DNA from: Azolla caroliniana | Taxonomy: Eukaryota; Polypodiophyta | Assembly: GCA_043228905.1 (NCBI GenBank) | Contig: JBHGNT010000004.1 | Span: 24,118,001-24,182,000 of the forward strand | DNA length: 64,000 bases | Direction: 5' to 3' | Shown: positions 52,422-64,000 of the stretch, one piece after another | How positions within the stretch are numbered: position 1 is the stretch's first letter | Layout of the letters: every line of letters begins with the position of its first letter | Program-made: the position numbers and the translations under genes | The notes under the pieces: generated by a model | Databases searched by the model: none | What the model saw: the letters and a program-made list of their open reading frames with translations, nothing else | What the model was told of the DNA's origin: nothing

Positions 52422-55400
52422 ATGGATAGAGGCATGGCGAGCTCGCTTCCAACAGAGAAGCTCGACAGAACCAACTACGCGTCTTGGTCCTACAAGATGC
52501 ACCAGTACCTGCTCGGGCACGACTACTGGAGTTATGTCGAAGGAGCTAATGACGCGGCACCCGAATCGACACACAGAGACTTCCCGTCATGGGAGCAATC
52601 GGCGAGTAGGGTATTATACTGCTTCGCGTTGTGTGTGGGCGAACAACTATTGAGCTATGTTCGGGATGCAAAGACGCTGAAGGGTGCGTGGGAAAATCTG
52701 AAGAAGATTTTTGCCGCGAGCACCATAGCCAGGAAGCTTTAGCTCCGACAGGAGTTGAGCAACCTACGACAACGCGACTTGTCAGTGGTGGACTATACCT
52801 CGAAGATCAAGGATATTTGCGACTCCCTCGCCTCCATAGAGGTGAACATCGAGGAGAGCGAGATGGTCCAGATCTGTCGCAGAGGTTTGGCGTTGAAGTT
52901 CGGAGCGTTCCGAACGGCTGTGTGTACTCGGGAGAATACGCCGTCCTTTTTTGACTTACAGTCAATGCTCCTGGTAGAGGAGAACCACGCGGGTGCGTCT
53001 ACAAGCACGCACACCGACAACAGAATGTTGTACACGGAGGGAGATAGGCCCCGTGGACGTGGAGGACAAGGCGAGTCGGCACGCAATGGAGGCGTCCGAT
53101 GAGATCAAGGAAGAAGGCACCAAAGTGATGCCGACAACAACTCCGGACCCTCCAGAAACAGGGGGAGTCGAAGCGATGAGAACCGGCAAGGGAAGGCCAT
53201 CGTGGAGTGCTGGTACTGTGGCAAGAAAGGCCACAAGGAAAGTGAGTGCTGGAAGAAGCGCGCCAATTCAGAGAGAACCGGTTCCGGAAACGGCTCCAGA
53301 CATACCGACAAGGCAAATCGGCAGCGATCGCACTACGCCGAAGACTCCGGGAGAGCCGGAGAAGGGTCTGCCTTCATGACGAGACACGAAGCAAACTCAA
53401 TGAAACAGAGCACCCCGAGATCGGACGAGGTGTGGTACGTAGACTCCGGCGCGTCAAACCACATGACGAGCCATAAGGAGTGGTTCTCGTACCTTGAAAA
53501 ATCGATACAACCTGGAGTAGTCGCAATAGGAGAAGACACTCCGCATCCGATCGCGAATGTCGGAGAAGTTCCCCTTAGCTATGTCGGGCAGAAAGGGAAA
53601 CTCATGAACGTGCTGCACGTTCCGACAATCACGAAAAACTTGGTCTCGCTCGAACAGATCGTCAACCAAGGGATGGAGGTTCGGTTTACACACCTCGGGT
53701 GCTTCATTGAGGAAGAAGGCCGTGTGATTGCGCAAGGGCACAGAGACGGGAGGATGTTCATCCTCGACTCCACTGACGGCGGCACCGCAATATTCGCGAA
53801 GGGACAAAAATCCGAGTCGGACATCGACTTGTGGCACAAGCGGATAGGCCACGTCAACCACTAGTGGCTTCAAGATATGCAATCGAAACAGGTAGTGTTA
53901 GGATTACCCAAATTTAGTGGCCGAAAGGCACAATTTGTGAAGCCTGCCAGCTCGGGAAGCAACACCGACTTCCTTTCTCCAACGAGCGAAACCGGAGCCG
54001 GAACAAGCTCGACCTTATACACTCCGATGTATGGGGGCCGACACAAAACGTTAGTCTTGGCGGGAGCCGATATTTCGTCTCCTTCATCGACGACCACACG
54101 CGACACACGTGGATCTACCTCATTGAGAGGAAGAGCGAAGTCTTCGACTGCTTTCGGGACCTCAAAGGGTTCGTGGAAACGGAAACGAGACGAAAGATCA
54201 AGTGCCTGCGGTCGGATGGCGGGAAAGAGTACTTCTCCGGTCAATTCAACGGTTATCTACAACAAATGGGAATTCGGCGCGAATTCAGTTGTAGATACAC
54301 GCCTGAGCAGAACGGCGTGGCCGAGAGGAAGAATCGGTCAGTTGTGGAAGCGGCACGGGCAATGCTGGAGGAGAAGAGCTTGCCCAAGTTCTACTGGGCC
54401 GAGGCGGTAAGGACCGCGGTATACATCCAGAACTGGATCGGAGACAAAGTGTCAGCGCACGAGCTATATTTCGGAACGAAGCCGAACTTGCGACACTTGA
54501 GGGTGTTCGGTAGCATTGTGTATGTGCATATACCGAAGGAGAAAAGGAGGAAGCTGGACGCAAAGGTCGAGAAATGCATCTTGGTCGGTTACTCGGACGA
54601 GCAGAAGGGTTATAAGTGCTATAACCCTCGCACCAAACAAGCGTGTGTCAGCCGCGACGTTGTGTTTGACGAGTCCACGTCTTGGTACCTGCCCCCGACT
54701 ACGAACCCCGACTCCAATCTGAGCTTTGACGATGAGGTTAGTGAGGCCGAGATGCCTCCGGATGAGCCCGAAATTGAGACCTGCGAAGAGAGTCCGATTT
54801 CACTCCGGTTAAGTGGACCGATTGGACGACTGAGTCGGTACGACCAGTCCGATAAAGAGCCGACGAGTAGTGGAGACTCGGCCGTGCATTCCCCGCACAT
54901 GAAGCCGAGGAGACGGCTTACACGCAAAGAGAAAGGGAAGAAGAAGGTGTCGGATTCCGGCACGGATAGGAACGAGTCAGACCGACGCGAGTCCGACTCT
55001 GAGGGAACCGGTGACGGGTCTTTAAAAGTGAAGTCCGTGTCGATCGAGAAGGCCTCGACATCGGCTAATGCGAGATTACGCCGATCTACCCGCTAGAAGA
55101 ATCCTGTTTTGCGGTTCGGATACAACGAGTACATGGCGCATCATTATGCGTACATGACCCGTGTAGCGGAAGTGCGTGAGCCGGAGAGCTACGTAGAAGC
55201 GGCTAAAGACGCGAATTGGCGTGCCGCGATGGAGGAAGAGATGCACGCATTGGCGGAGAACGAGACCTGGGACCTGGTTGACGCACCAAGAGGGGTAAAA
55301 CCGATCGGGTGTAGGTGGGTGTACAAAGTCACGTACAACACTGATGGCTCGGTCAACCGGTACAAGGCTCGGCTAGTGGCAAAGGGCTACGCGTAGAAAC

Positions 55401-56655
55401 ATGGCATCGACTACGATGAGACATTTGCGCCGGTCGCAAAAATGACGACCGTCCGTGTTTTGCTCGCAGTAGCCGCGGCCAAGGGGTGGCACCTACATCA
55501 AATGGATGTAAAGAATGTGTTCCTGCAAGGTGACCTTGAGGAACAAGTGTACATGGTACAGCCCCCCGGATTTCACTCCGGAACGAACTCCTCGGCAGTA
55601 TGCCGACTGAAGAAGTCCCTTTACGGACTGAAGCAAGCCCCACGTGCCTGGAACGCGTAGATCACGCAACAACTGCGTCGGATGGGCTTCGTCACATCAA
55701 AATCGGACTCTTCCCTGTTCATCCGGAAAGGTCGACTCAGACCGGTTAGTATTCTACTATATGTCGATGACTTGGTCATCACCGGCGCCGACCTAGGTGA
55801 AATCGACCGCATGAAGCTCCAGCTTGCGGCATCGTTCGACATGAAGGATTTGGGGGACCTTCATTACTTCCTCCGGATCGAAGTGATCCGTACCCCCGAA
55901 GGCATATTGATTAGCCAACGTCATTACGTGTTGGGTATGCTCTTCAAACTCGGGATGGCCGACTGTAAGTCCGTCTCGACTCCTCTGGATAGAACCATCA
56001 AGCTTCGTCCCGACACGGGAGAGGTATGCAACCCGACGAGGTTCCGACAAATTGTCAGAAGCCTCATATACTTGACCATCACCCGACCCGACCTCAGTTA
56101 TCCGGTCGGGGTGATCAGTCAGTTCATGGCGCGACCTACCGAGGAGCACCTTCAGTGTGCGCAACGCGTACTGCGGTACATAAGTGGCACTAAGGACCGC
56201 GGACTGCTATATCGGACCGGTGCAGCCGCGCAGTTAGTCGGCTACATCGATGCTGATTGGGCTGGCAACGCTGCCGATCGCCGATCCACGTTCGGATACG
56301 CGTTCTCCCTCGGGTGTGCCGCGATCGCGTGGAGCAGTAAGAAGTAGCCGACAGTTGCAATGTCGAGCACCGAAGCTGAGTACTGAGGAGCGGCTGTCGC
56401 GACATGCGAAGCCATATGGTTGAAGCGGCTACTTAAGGACCTGCAAGCGGAGGTGTTAGATCCGACGACGATCTACTGTGACAACCTCAGTAGCATCCAG
56501 CTCGCGAAGAACCCTGTTTTCCACGCATGGACCAAGCACATTGAGGTGCACTACCGTTTCGTTCGTGTGCGTGTCCTTTCCGGTGAAGTCGAACTTCAGT
56601 ACGTGCCGCTGGATCGGTAGATTGCCGACATCTTCACCAAGCTTCTTGGTCTGGA
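52422..56655 (+). pseudogene. Copia gag-pol, inactivated mainly by C-to-T stops
   Basis: Domains in order: gag from 52422 (SLPTEKLDRTNYASWSYKM), zinc knuckle CWYCGKKGHKESEC (about 53204), protease YVDSGASNHM (about 53435), integrase GHVNH, RSDGGKEY and NGVAERKNRS (about 53835-54340), RT with [13 protein letters not shown] and LLYVDDLVITGA (about 55500-55790), and RNase H with YIDADWAGN and MSSTEAEY (about 56250-56385). Stops: TAG at 52740, 53862, 55094, 55394, 55658, 56345 and 56618; TGA at 53099 and near 56384. Most TAGs align with Gln in other copia proteins. A one-base loss near 53926 shifts the frame. Confidence 0.93.
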
Positions 56656-56699
56656 CAAGTTGTGGCAATTCTCAGGTGCGCTCGGCTTGCGTCACGTTG

Positions 56700-57299
56700 A
56701 CGTGCCGAACTTGAGGGGGAGAACAGTCCCGAACGACCAAGCAAGGCAGAAGGAAAGGAGCGGAGACCGCAACACCGAGTCGTTTGTCCGCGACACCGAG
56801 TCGTTTGTCCGCGACATCAAGTCGGTTGTCTGCGACACCGAGTCGGTTGTCGAGTTTGACTTCGGATCGGCTGAAGAAGCCGAGGGCGGACCCATCGGAA
56901 AAGTCCGGAAGCGGACAGAAGGGGAGCAGCCGAAGGAGAGAGCCGAAGCCAATCACGGATGGGGGAGATGACGCCATCGAGGGCGAGAAGACCGAAGACG
57001 AGTTGGAGACAGCCAACTCAGACGAGAGCGAAAACCGATCGGAGGTAGCCGAGTCGGTTCGGATGTTTGATTCAGACACGTTGAATCAACCAAGGCCCAA
57101 GCGGAAGAAAAGGCAGCAGAAGAAGTATCGACACCGCAACAGCAGAAGAGCTGATAAGGGCCACATGAGCAGACAAGCCGACCGGAAGGGTCAAAGCGCG
57201 CGGAGTCGAACAGGTTGAGGAACACGAGCGAGGCGTGAAGCCAGGAGGAACCGGAGCTGTGAAGATCCCGAAGAGCCTCAAGTTGAGCTTGAGGGGGAG
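56700..57299 (+). other. Extra segment between two purine tracts of the copia element
   Basis: CTTGAGGGGGAG occurs after the RNase H end (about 56709-56720) and again directly before the 3' LTR (about 57288-57299). The 575 bp between them holds four 21-bp tandem units (56772-56853, ACACCGAGTCGTTTGTCCGCG type) and a charged, Arg/Lys/Glu-rich open frame (56784-57218) without a known domain. Confidence 0.6.
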
Positions 57300-57661
57300 T
57301 GTTGAGAGACAAGCTCAACATCGGCTGGATCGGCTGAAGAAGCCAAGGACCGGATCGGTTGGGACCGATCGGTTAGGCCGTTAGGAAAGATATTCCGTGA
57401 GGAATATATTTGGGAGTCAGTGTAGGAGCTCTTAATGAGCATTGAAGTACTGTCAGTACTTCGGTCAGTCCTTCTAGGACTTGTACAAAGTGTTCATTGA
57501 ACACATATATGTATTGTCTTTGTTTTTTGTTTTTCGAAATATACATATTCTCTCTCTCTGTCTCTCCTGCGTATATTGCGTAAGCTCAAGCTCTCCATTA
57601 AACCTGAGTGTTCTTCCTTCTGTTCTGTCTTTATACTTGCTTCCGCACTCTACTTTCTACA
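57300..57661 (+). repeat. 3' LTR of the decayed copia element
   Basis: 362 bp, same ends as the 5' LTR, followed by AAGAA. Confidence 0.93.
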
Positions 57662-57666
57662 AAGAA

Positions 57667-58648
57667 TTTACCTCACTTCCAAGTACATGTTGGTAGCATA
57701 TTACTTCGTGTGACAATATTACTTCACGTGACAATAATGTACATAGGGCATGATGAAGAGCCCCAAGTTGAAACCGGGATCATCCCAAGCAAGAATGACG
57801 ATGTAACAGTAGGTAAACATTTGTCCCTTAACCTTAATCATTTGGCTAGGCGCCTTCACTTTTTCAAAATGTGAATTGATATTGTTCTTGGATCACTTTA
57901 CTGTTATTTAGGAGTAGAAGAGCATGTAGATTCACAAATACCATCAGATGATTCAGGCAGTTTATGGAGCAATCTTGATTATTCTAGCTCAGATGCTAAC
58001 ACACATGAGGAATGTGAGATCAGTCAAAAAGAGGAGCTGGAGTGTGAAAAGCCTGAGTTGACAAGCAACTTTGCAATGGAGTCTGTAGAGAATGTGAAAA
58101 TGACCCAAGGAGAGAATGAGGTGTGTGTCCAAAACACCACAAGCAGCCTTAATCTAGGGCAAGGATGTAACATTAAGGAGACCCCTACAACTACCCAAGA
58201 AGGAGAGTGTGGTACTACGAATGAGGTGTCTGTCCAAAATACTGCAAGTAGCTTGCACTTGGAGCACTCTAATAATGTGGTAGTGGTGTCTACCCAAGGA
58301 GAGGAACATGTTTGTACTCCTAATAATGTGGTAGTGGAAACTACCCAAGATGAGGAACATGTTAGTACTCCTAATAATGTGGTTGTGGAGCCAGAAAAGT
58401 TGAAGAATGACACGTCCAATGACCCCTAGGAGATTTCTGGTAAGACTATCGACCACATCTTCTTGGAAGTGTGTGCATCTCAGGCAGTTGCAACAGAGCA
58501 CACTGTTCCCTCCAGCTTGGCTTCACCCTCCGATGATGAGTTTCCGGTAAGTAGTTTACTACCTCGTGGTTTTAAGATGAAGAAGGGTGTGAAATCTGAG
58601 AAGAATGAAACCAAAAATAGGCGCATTACAAGATCTAGAAAAAACTAA
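57667..58648 (+). pseudogene. Unidentified transposon gene, last exons (acidic, basic C-terminus)
   Basis: The split exon resumes with FTSLPS and ends at a GTACAT donor-like site. An exon-like piece at about 57749-57810 (HDEEPQVETGIIPSK) and one from 57912 to 58648 follow. The latter is rich in Glu/Thr/Val with repeated TPNNVVVE and VCVQNTTSSL words, has one TAG at 58427, and ends in a basic RRITRSRKN that could be a nuclear signal. No family recognised. Confidence 0.5.
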
Positions 58649-59608
58649 AACCAAAGTTTATTGTATATTGATCGTTTTATGTAATTGATTAACGAACCTT
58701 GACACAATTTTTATTTACTAAGTCATTGATGGAAATCATCTTGACACCGTTTTAATTTATAGGAATGCTAAGTCATTGATTACCATCATCTTGACACAGT
58801 TTTAATTTACTTGTTATGCACACATGTCATGGTGACACAACTTTAGTACTAACGATAAGTTTATTGTATCTAGGTTGTTGTCTGTAATTGATAGGAACGT
58901 TAAGTTATTGTTTACCCTCATCGTGACATTGTTCTGGTTTACTTGTTATGCAAACATGTGATAGTGAGAAGATGAGTGATGAGTGATGAGTGTCACTACT
59001 TTGATACATATGTCTACGTTAGCAAACTCTTAACACAACTTTAGTACTAACGATAAGTTTATTGTATCTAGGTTGTTGTCTGTAATTGATAGGAATGTTA
59101 AGTTATTGTTTACCCTCATCGTGACATTGTTTTGGTTTACTTGTTATGCAAACATGTGACAGTGAGAAGATGAGTGATGCGTGATGAGTGACACTACTTT
59201 GATACATATGTCTACGTTAGCAAACTCTTAACACAGATTTAGTACTAACTTGATATGCATTCTACTAACTTTGATACATATGAACTCCTAAAGAGTTACA
59301 GGCACACATATGATACATATGAACTACTAAAGAGTTATAGGCACACATATGAACTACTAAAGAGTTATAGGAACACATATGAACTCTTAACTTTGATACA
59401 TATGAACAGTTACTCCTAACTTTGATACTAACGTAGGCTCCAAGCACTAGACACTTCATGTAAAAGAAACATACATATCTAAACCAAAGAGGAATATTGT
59501 TAGAAAACCCAAGATAAATATGAAAACCAGTTTTGATATATTTCCTTTCACGTGTAAGGCAGAGTTTGAATACATGCAAAAGTTACATTAGACACAACAC
59601 TTGCCATT
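58649..59608. repeat. Inter-gene region with long direct repeats and TAGTACTAAC motifs
   Basis: A segment beginning ACACAACTTTAGTACTAACGATAAG (in part) at about 58836 recurs at about 59035; about 195 bp is duplicated with few changes. Then ATACATATGAACT-ACTAAAGAGTTA blocks repeat several times (59266-59400). It separates the 3' ends of the two converging genes. Confidence 0.7.
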
Positions 59609-60489
59609 CTAGGCATTAAAGAGGGAGACCTCCCCTAATATGTGTTCGTGTACCCCTTTGGGGACTTTGTAGACTGTGTTGTATCCCTTAACCTTGTGCT
59701 TTGCTTGAGTCATTTTGAACTTGATTGCGATAATGGCATCATCATAGATAATTGCGGTGGGTGCATCTTTTAACAATGCATATGTGTTCTTGCATTGTGG
59801 CAACTTTGCATAGTAGTTGCCATACACGACAGACTCACCAACATTGAACATGTTGCCCCAGCCATCCCTCACGACTTCTTCCAATATTGTATTTCCTTGC
59901 TTGCACACCACAATATAGTAGTCTTCAAAATCTTCATTCTGAGGAGATTTGAGCACTGCAAAATGATCTCCAATTTCCAATAATGTTGCCAAGACCTCAC
60001 ATTGGTTGTAGTAGACAATATTGTCTGAATGTTCGTTTTCTTGGATATTCACGTTGTCTTCTATCTCTAGCTTCTGTAGCTTCCATGGCTCCACAATTGA
60101 TAGATTGGTGCATTCATCCCAAGCTTCATCTAAACACATGGAACAAAAGCACGATAAACTGCAGAATAACAATTGTGTTGTGTCCTTGCAACTAAACCCT
60201 AAAACACAATGGGTCTTGCGCATCCCTTTCACAGTTTTACAACCATATGATTTACTGGACTATCCACCTCATTAGCACGAACCTCAATAAACAATCTATT
60301 CTTACCATCATTTGACATCTTCCATGTGAGCCACTCCACAACATCATGTGCATTTTGTAGCTTAACACCTTTATTATCCAACTGCTCCAATGTAAGAGCA
60401 CGCTTGATCACAACCCCCGCGCCATCGTGCTCTCCCTTTCCATGTCCAGACCCGAAGTAGTTCCATTGCATCCTAATGTTTGTCAATGA

Positions 60490-61720
60490 GAAATATCTGG
60501 GTGTTTTGCATGACGATTAGCCAACAAACATAATTAATTGCATGACTTAAACCATAATTATTACTTATACATGAGTGAACAATACTAATATTTGAATCAA
60601 TACAAATGAACAATAGAGGATAGCACTAAGTTATTGATTAGTACTGATGCACGAGAAAGGATAGTACTAAGTTGGAAATTAGTACTAACAAACGAGAGAG
60701 GGGAGTGGTAAGTTACTAATTAGTACTAATGCATGAGAGAGAATAGCCATAAGTTATAAGTTGGTCGTAATGTACAGAGTTGGAGAGTACTAAGTTATTA
60801 ATTAGTACTAATGCATGACAAAGGACAATCCTAAGTTATAAGTTGGTCTTAATGAACAAAGTTGGATAGTTCTAAGTTTGTAATTAGTACTAATGCATGA
60901 CAACGGACAATCCATAGTACTAAGTTGGTCTTAATGAACAAAGTAGGACAGTACTAAGTTAATGGATAGTACTAATGAACATGGTTGGATAGTACTAAGT
61001 TAATAATTAGTATTAATGAGAGAGAACAATCCTAAGTTATAAATTAGTACTAACGAACAAAGTTGAATATAGCTAAGTTATGAATTGGTACAAACATTAC
61101 TGAGAGGGGGCAATCCTAAGTTATAATTGAGTACTAGTGCATCACAGCGGACAATCCTAAGTTATAAATTGGTCTTAATGAAAAAAGTTGGACAATTCTA
61201 ATTGATTAATTAGTACTAATGCATGACTGTGGACAGTCCTAAGTTATAAGTTGGTCTTAATGAACAAAGTTTAACAGTACTAAGTTAATGGATAGTACTA
61301 ATGAACATGGTTGGATAGTACTAAGTTAATAATTAGTATTAATGAGAGAGAACAATCCTAAGTTATAAATTAGTACTAACGAACAAAGTTGATTATAGCT
61401 AAGTTACTCATTAGTACAAACATTACTGAGAGGGGGCAATCCTAAGTTATAATTTAGTACTTGTACATGTGCACCTTTGGGGACAATACTATGTTGTAAA
61501 TTACGGATACATTACAAGGCCTCAACCTTAATTAGTACTTGTACACGTAGGATGACAGTACTAACCTGTAAGTTAAGTTAACTTAACATTGTTATTACCA
61601 TAATCAGTACTAGTGAATCTAGGTGCATGTCATTCAGTATTTTATACAAACATTTCTAAGTACTATGGAGTATTACCAAAATAGACTTCCATTTATAAGT
61701 ACCAAACATATGGATTATTT
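60490..61720. repeat. Intron rich in TTAGTACTAA palindromes and GGACAATCCTAAGTTATA words
   Basis: Units of about 60-70 bp combine AGTACTAAGTTA, TTAGTACTAA, and GACAATCCTAAGTTATAA in changing order. A block of about 150 bp (960-1110 in the 60-kb range) recurs at 61275-61450. It lies between the SDG and HGKG exons. Confidence 0.75.
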
Positions 61721-61755
61721 CCTCACCTTGCAATGAAGTAGAAGGACTGGGCCGC

Positions 61756-62011
61756 CTTAAATTGCGAGGCAACACCATCAGACCAAACCCAATGCCGATT
61801 AAAGTTAACATCCAAGGACAATAAATCTGCATGGTGAAGCTTAAAACAATGTTGAAAAAATAACGTATCGTGCTTTTTATAATCTTAAATTGCGAGGCAA
61901 CACCATCAGACCAAACCCAATGCCGATTAAAGTTAACATCCAAGGACAATAAATCTGCATGGTGAAGCTTAAAACAATGTTGAAAAAATAACGTATCGTG
62001 CTTTTTATAAT
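61756..62011. repeat. 128-bp tandem duplication inside the transposase gene
   Basis: CTTAAATTGCGAGGCAACACC starts at 61756 and again at 61884. The two copies appear identical, so the duplication is recent. It duplicates the SDG-containing exon segment. Confidence 0.95.
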
Positions 62012-63502
62012 CTGAAATGTAGAATATTGATTTCTTATATAACTCACGGTCTTTTCTCCAGTAGCAAATATGTACAAGTATTGTACATTGGTCATTATAC
62101 CAATGCATTGATTGAACCTCATTTTCAACTTTAAATGTATAGTTCTCTGCAAAGTCAATAACGGATACTATAACATCTGGTGGTAAGTTATTTATACATT
62201 CCTTAAACTGTGAATTTTGCCAATAACTCCTAAAGTTATGTGGAATGAACTCCTCGAGTTGGTTCTTAAACTCTGAGACAAGGGTAGCAACACATGTCTC
62301 CTTATATACTTCCTTGATACGCTTACTAACAAGACCCTTATATTTTTTGTCACATACTCTAAATATTTCCATTTCACAATATGACAATTATCTACATCAA
62401 GCGCTTGTCTACAAAATGGTGGTTGTGGGCAAACTTTACATGTTCTTAGAAGACATGTACGATTATGCCACTCAGATGATGGTTGTTTTTCACAAACAAA
62501 AGACCTCCATATCTCAGAAACCGATGAATAAGTCATGTTTCGTGCATTACATCTATTATCACTCCCATTTGGTCTACATACCTCACAAGTGCAAACACAC
62601 CCATCCCCGTGTATACCCTTAGAATCAATATGCATATTGTACAGGCCAAGCCTTAACCTGTCCATTTTAATGTGGTACACACAACAACATGTGTTCCTCT
62701 CTTTTAACTTTCTAACAAAAAACGGTTTCAAACCTTGGAACTTGCGAAATCCAAGATTGATGTTAGGATGTTGGTCTTTGAAGTTCATGAACAATTCCCC
62801 CTACATCACTCAATAAATAACAAATGTTAATAGAATCCTTTAGTACAAAAAAATATTTAGAAACAAATAGATAAAAACAAAAGAATTGCCTCAGTCATCT
62901 CCAAGAAGTGTCTTGGGTGAATCTGGTACCTACCCCGACTTATACGTTGTCTACATACATCTTTTTTATTCGGTGAGACACGAGTGTTTTTTGTCCAAAA
63001 GCAATCCACTTTCTCAACAATCTCTTGAGAGAAGGCATCACATCGTCGTCTACAACCTAACCCCAACCACTCAAATTGATTTGACTGTATATTTGTTCGA
63101 TGCTTCCTCAAGTTTCTTCTTTGAATACCAAGGGCTAAGGCAACTTTAGTATCACTATATTTTTTTTTGGTTGTATCATTTACAACCATGTGAAGGGTTG
63201 CTCTTTTTGCTCTCTACCCCTTTCACTAAGTGTAGCGATGACTTCATAGACTCTACAATCTCCTCTGAAACACATTGGTCCCTAATCTTAATATTTTCCA
63301 TGCACTCATTCAAAAGTTGATGGTGTAACACTCTCGAGATAATATCCCTACGATCTTTCTTGGTAAATCTCTCAATTACTTCTAGTAAATAACGAACTAT
63401 GTGAAGAATCACCCGTCTCTTGGTCCTCTCAGACATAGAATTGCTACATGACAACTCACTCTCCTTGACATCTACCATTGCCACTCTCATGTATTCCAGC
63501 AC

Positions 63503-64000
63503 CTAATTTCTTGTTATTTCAGTACCTAATTAACCACATCAACCAGTTTTCGAATAAACATGTACGATAATACCACACACATATATTCCTTTAACAAAAC
63601 AATACAATACTAAGAAAGACAACCATACCAATAGGCTAATATAAAAGTCAAGTTTCAGGTGTTATCCACAAGTGCCTAACATCAGTGGCAAAAGATTGTC
63701 ATTCTATTAAGATCGAGAAATTGACAATAATAATCATGATGATGATCTTTTCAGCATAAATAAATCTTCAAGTTTCCATTTCAAAGGATAATCAATAAAT
63801 ATTAAACCTTAAAAAACAGTTCTGAAATAACCAATGCTTAAAAAACAGTTCTGAAGGCATACCGAGGGAAGGAGACAACATACCAACATAAGAGTATCAT
63901 TCTATTAAGATCTAGAACTTGACAATAATAATCATGATGATGATGAAGACATTATCTTTTCAGCATAAATAAATCTTCAAGTTTCCATTTCAAAGGATAA
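63503..64000. other. Non-coding end of window with a duplicated block
   Basis: ATTCTATTAAGATC-AGAA-TTGACAATAATAATCATGATGATGAT followed by TCTTTTCAGCATAAATAAATC occurs at about 63700-63788 and about 63900-64000, and AAAAAACAGTTCTGAA at 63810 and 63839. No gene seen. Confidence 0.6.

Larger units (their letters stand above)
51997..57661 (+). mobile_element. Decayed Ty1/copia element
   Basis: 362-bp LTRs (51997-52358 and 57300-57661; TGTTGAGAG to TTTCTACA) with AAGAA duplicated on both sides (51992-51996, 57662-57666). The PBS is TGGTATCAGAGC at 52359, and the purine tract GCTTGAGGGGGAG lies before the 3' LTR. Gag-pol is full length but carries about ten stops, mostly CAG-to-TAG, and a frameshift near 53926. 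The LTRs differ at only a few bases. Confidence 0.95.
59609..63502 (-). pseudogene. DDE-transposase-like gene (DFAENY / SDG / HGKG-DG family), broken
   Basis: Pieces in order: 63502-63176 helical N-terminus; 63189-62890 (ALALGIQRRNLRKHR); 62794-62192 with FKDQHPNINLGFRKFQGLKP, CVYHIKMD and Cys-rich segments; 62387-61656 with VSVIDFAENYTF, MHWYNDQCTILV and VWSDGVASQFK; then an intron of about 1.2 kb starting GTGAGG near 61727; 60486-60229 with MQWNYFGSGHGKGEHDGAGV; 60226-59609 with a Cys-rich stretch (CSLSCFCSMC). The family is common in animals and some plants; the Asp residues of DFAENY, SDG and HDG are likely catalytic. Frame changes near 63180, 62345 and 60230 and a 128-bp duplication make it non-functional. 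Confidence 0.75.
47971..63530. mobile_element. Old two-gene DNA-transposon-like unit, split by a copia element
   Basis: Two converging, multi-exon, decayed genes face each other: an unidentified acidic/coiled-coil gene (plus, 49485-58648) and a DDE-transposase relative (minus, 63502-59609). The non-coding parts of both halves share the TTAGTACTAA palindrome in many copies, which ties them into one unit. I could not find terminal repeats; the left limit given is where gypsy homology ends, and the right limit may lie beyond the window. A TATA-like box (ACTATATAAG) lies at about 48184. Confidence 0.5.

Overview
The window is nuclear DNA of a land plant. It holds one intact host gene, a leucine-rich-repeat receptor kinase with 19 coding exons, set among nested retrotransposons and DNA transposons. 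Short GT-AG introns, Ty1/copia elements primed by initiator-Met tRNA and CAG-to-TAG decay of old elements all fit a plant. The Ty3/gypsy pol sequences and two animal-like transposase families weakly suggest a seed-free lineage (fern or lycophyte). The species cannot be fixed from the sequence.

Layout. 1-6276: a solo gypsy LTR (515-2081), a dispersed inverted-repeat element and a 5'-truncated LINE (3916-5297). 6277-23262: a second LINE copy split by a decayed gypsy element (7210-22969), whose gag-pol is itself split by a 7.6-kb DNA transposon (13283-20878). 24987-32322: the receptor kinase on the minus strand. 33-37 kb: mostly non-coding. 37231-47970: a truncated copia, a truncated gypsy, and inside the gypsy LTR a fresh, intact copia element (38832-44176) whose LTRs look identical. 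47971 to about 63500: an old two-gene DNA-transposon-like unit, split by a decayed copia element (51997-57661).

The most interesting object is the 7.6-kb transposon at 13283-20878. It has 33-bp terminal inverted repeats and a 4-bp target duplication. Two intact genes diverge from a 297-bp promoter region. One is an 890-aa DUF7869-type, DDE-like putative transposase. The other is a six-exon gene for a 969-aa protein that joins a ParB-like domain to a beta-class amino-type DNA methyltransferase (N6-adenine or N4-cytosine), a fusion typical of bacteria and phages. I know of no named plant transposon superfamily with this gene set. Because the coding regions are open while the host retroelement is full of stops, it appears to be a recent arrival that may be able to mark or recognise its own DNA.

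The insertions give a relative order: LINE first, then gypsy, then the methyltransferase transposon; and separately truncated gypsy, then copia. Stop codons in the decayed elements are largely C-to-T changes in CAG and CGA codons, the expected trace of plant CHG and CG methylation.
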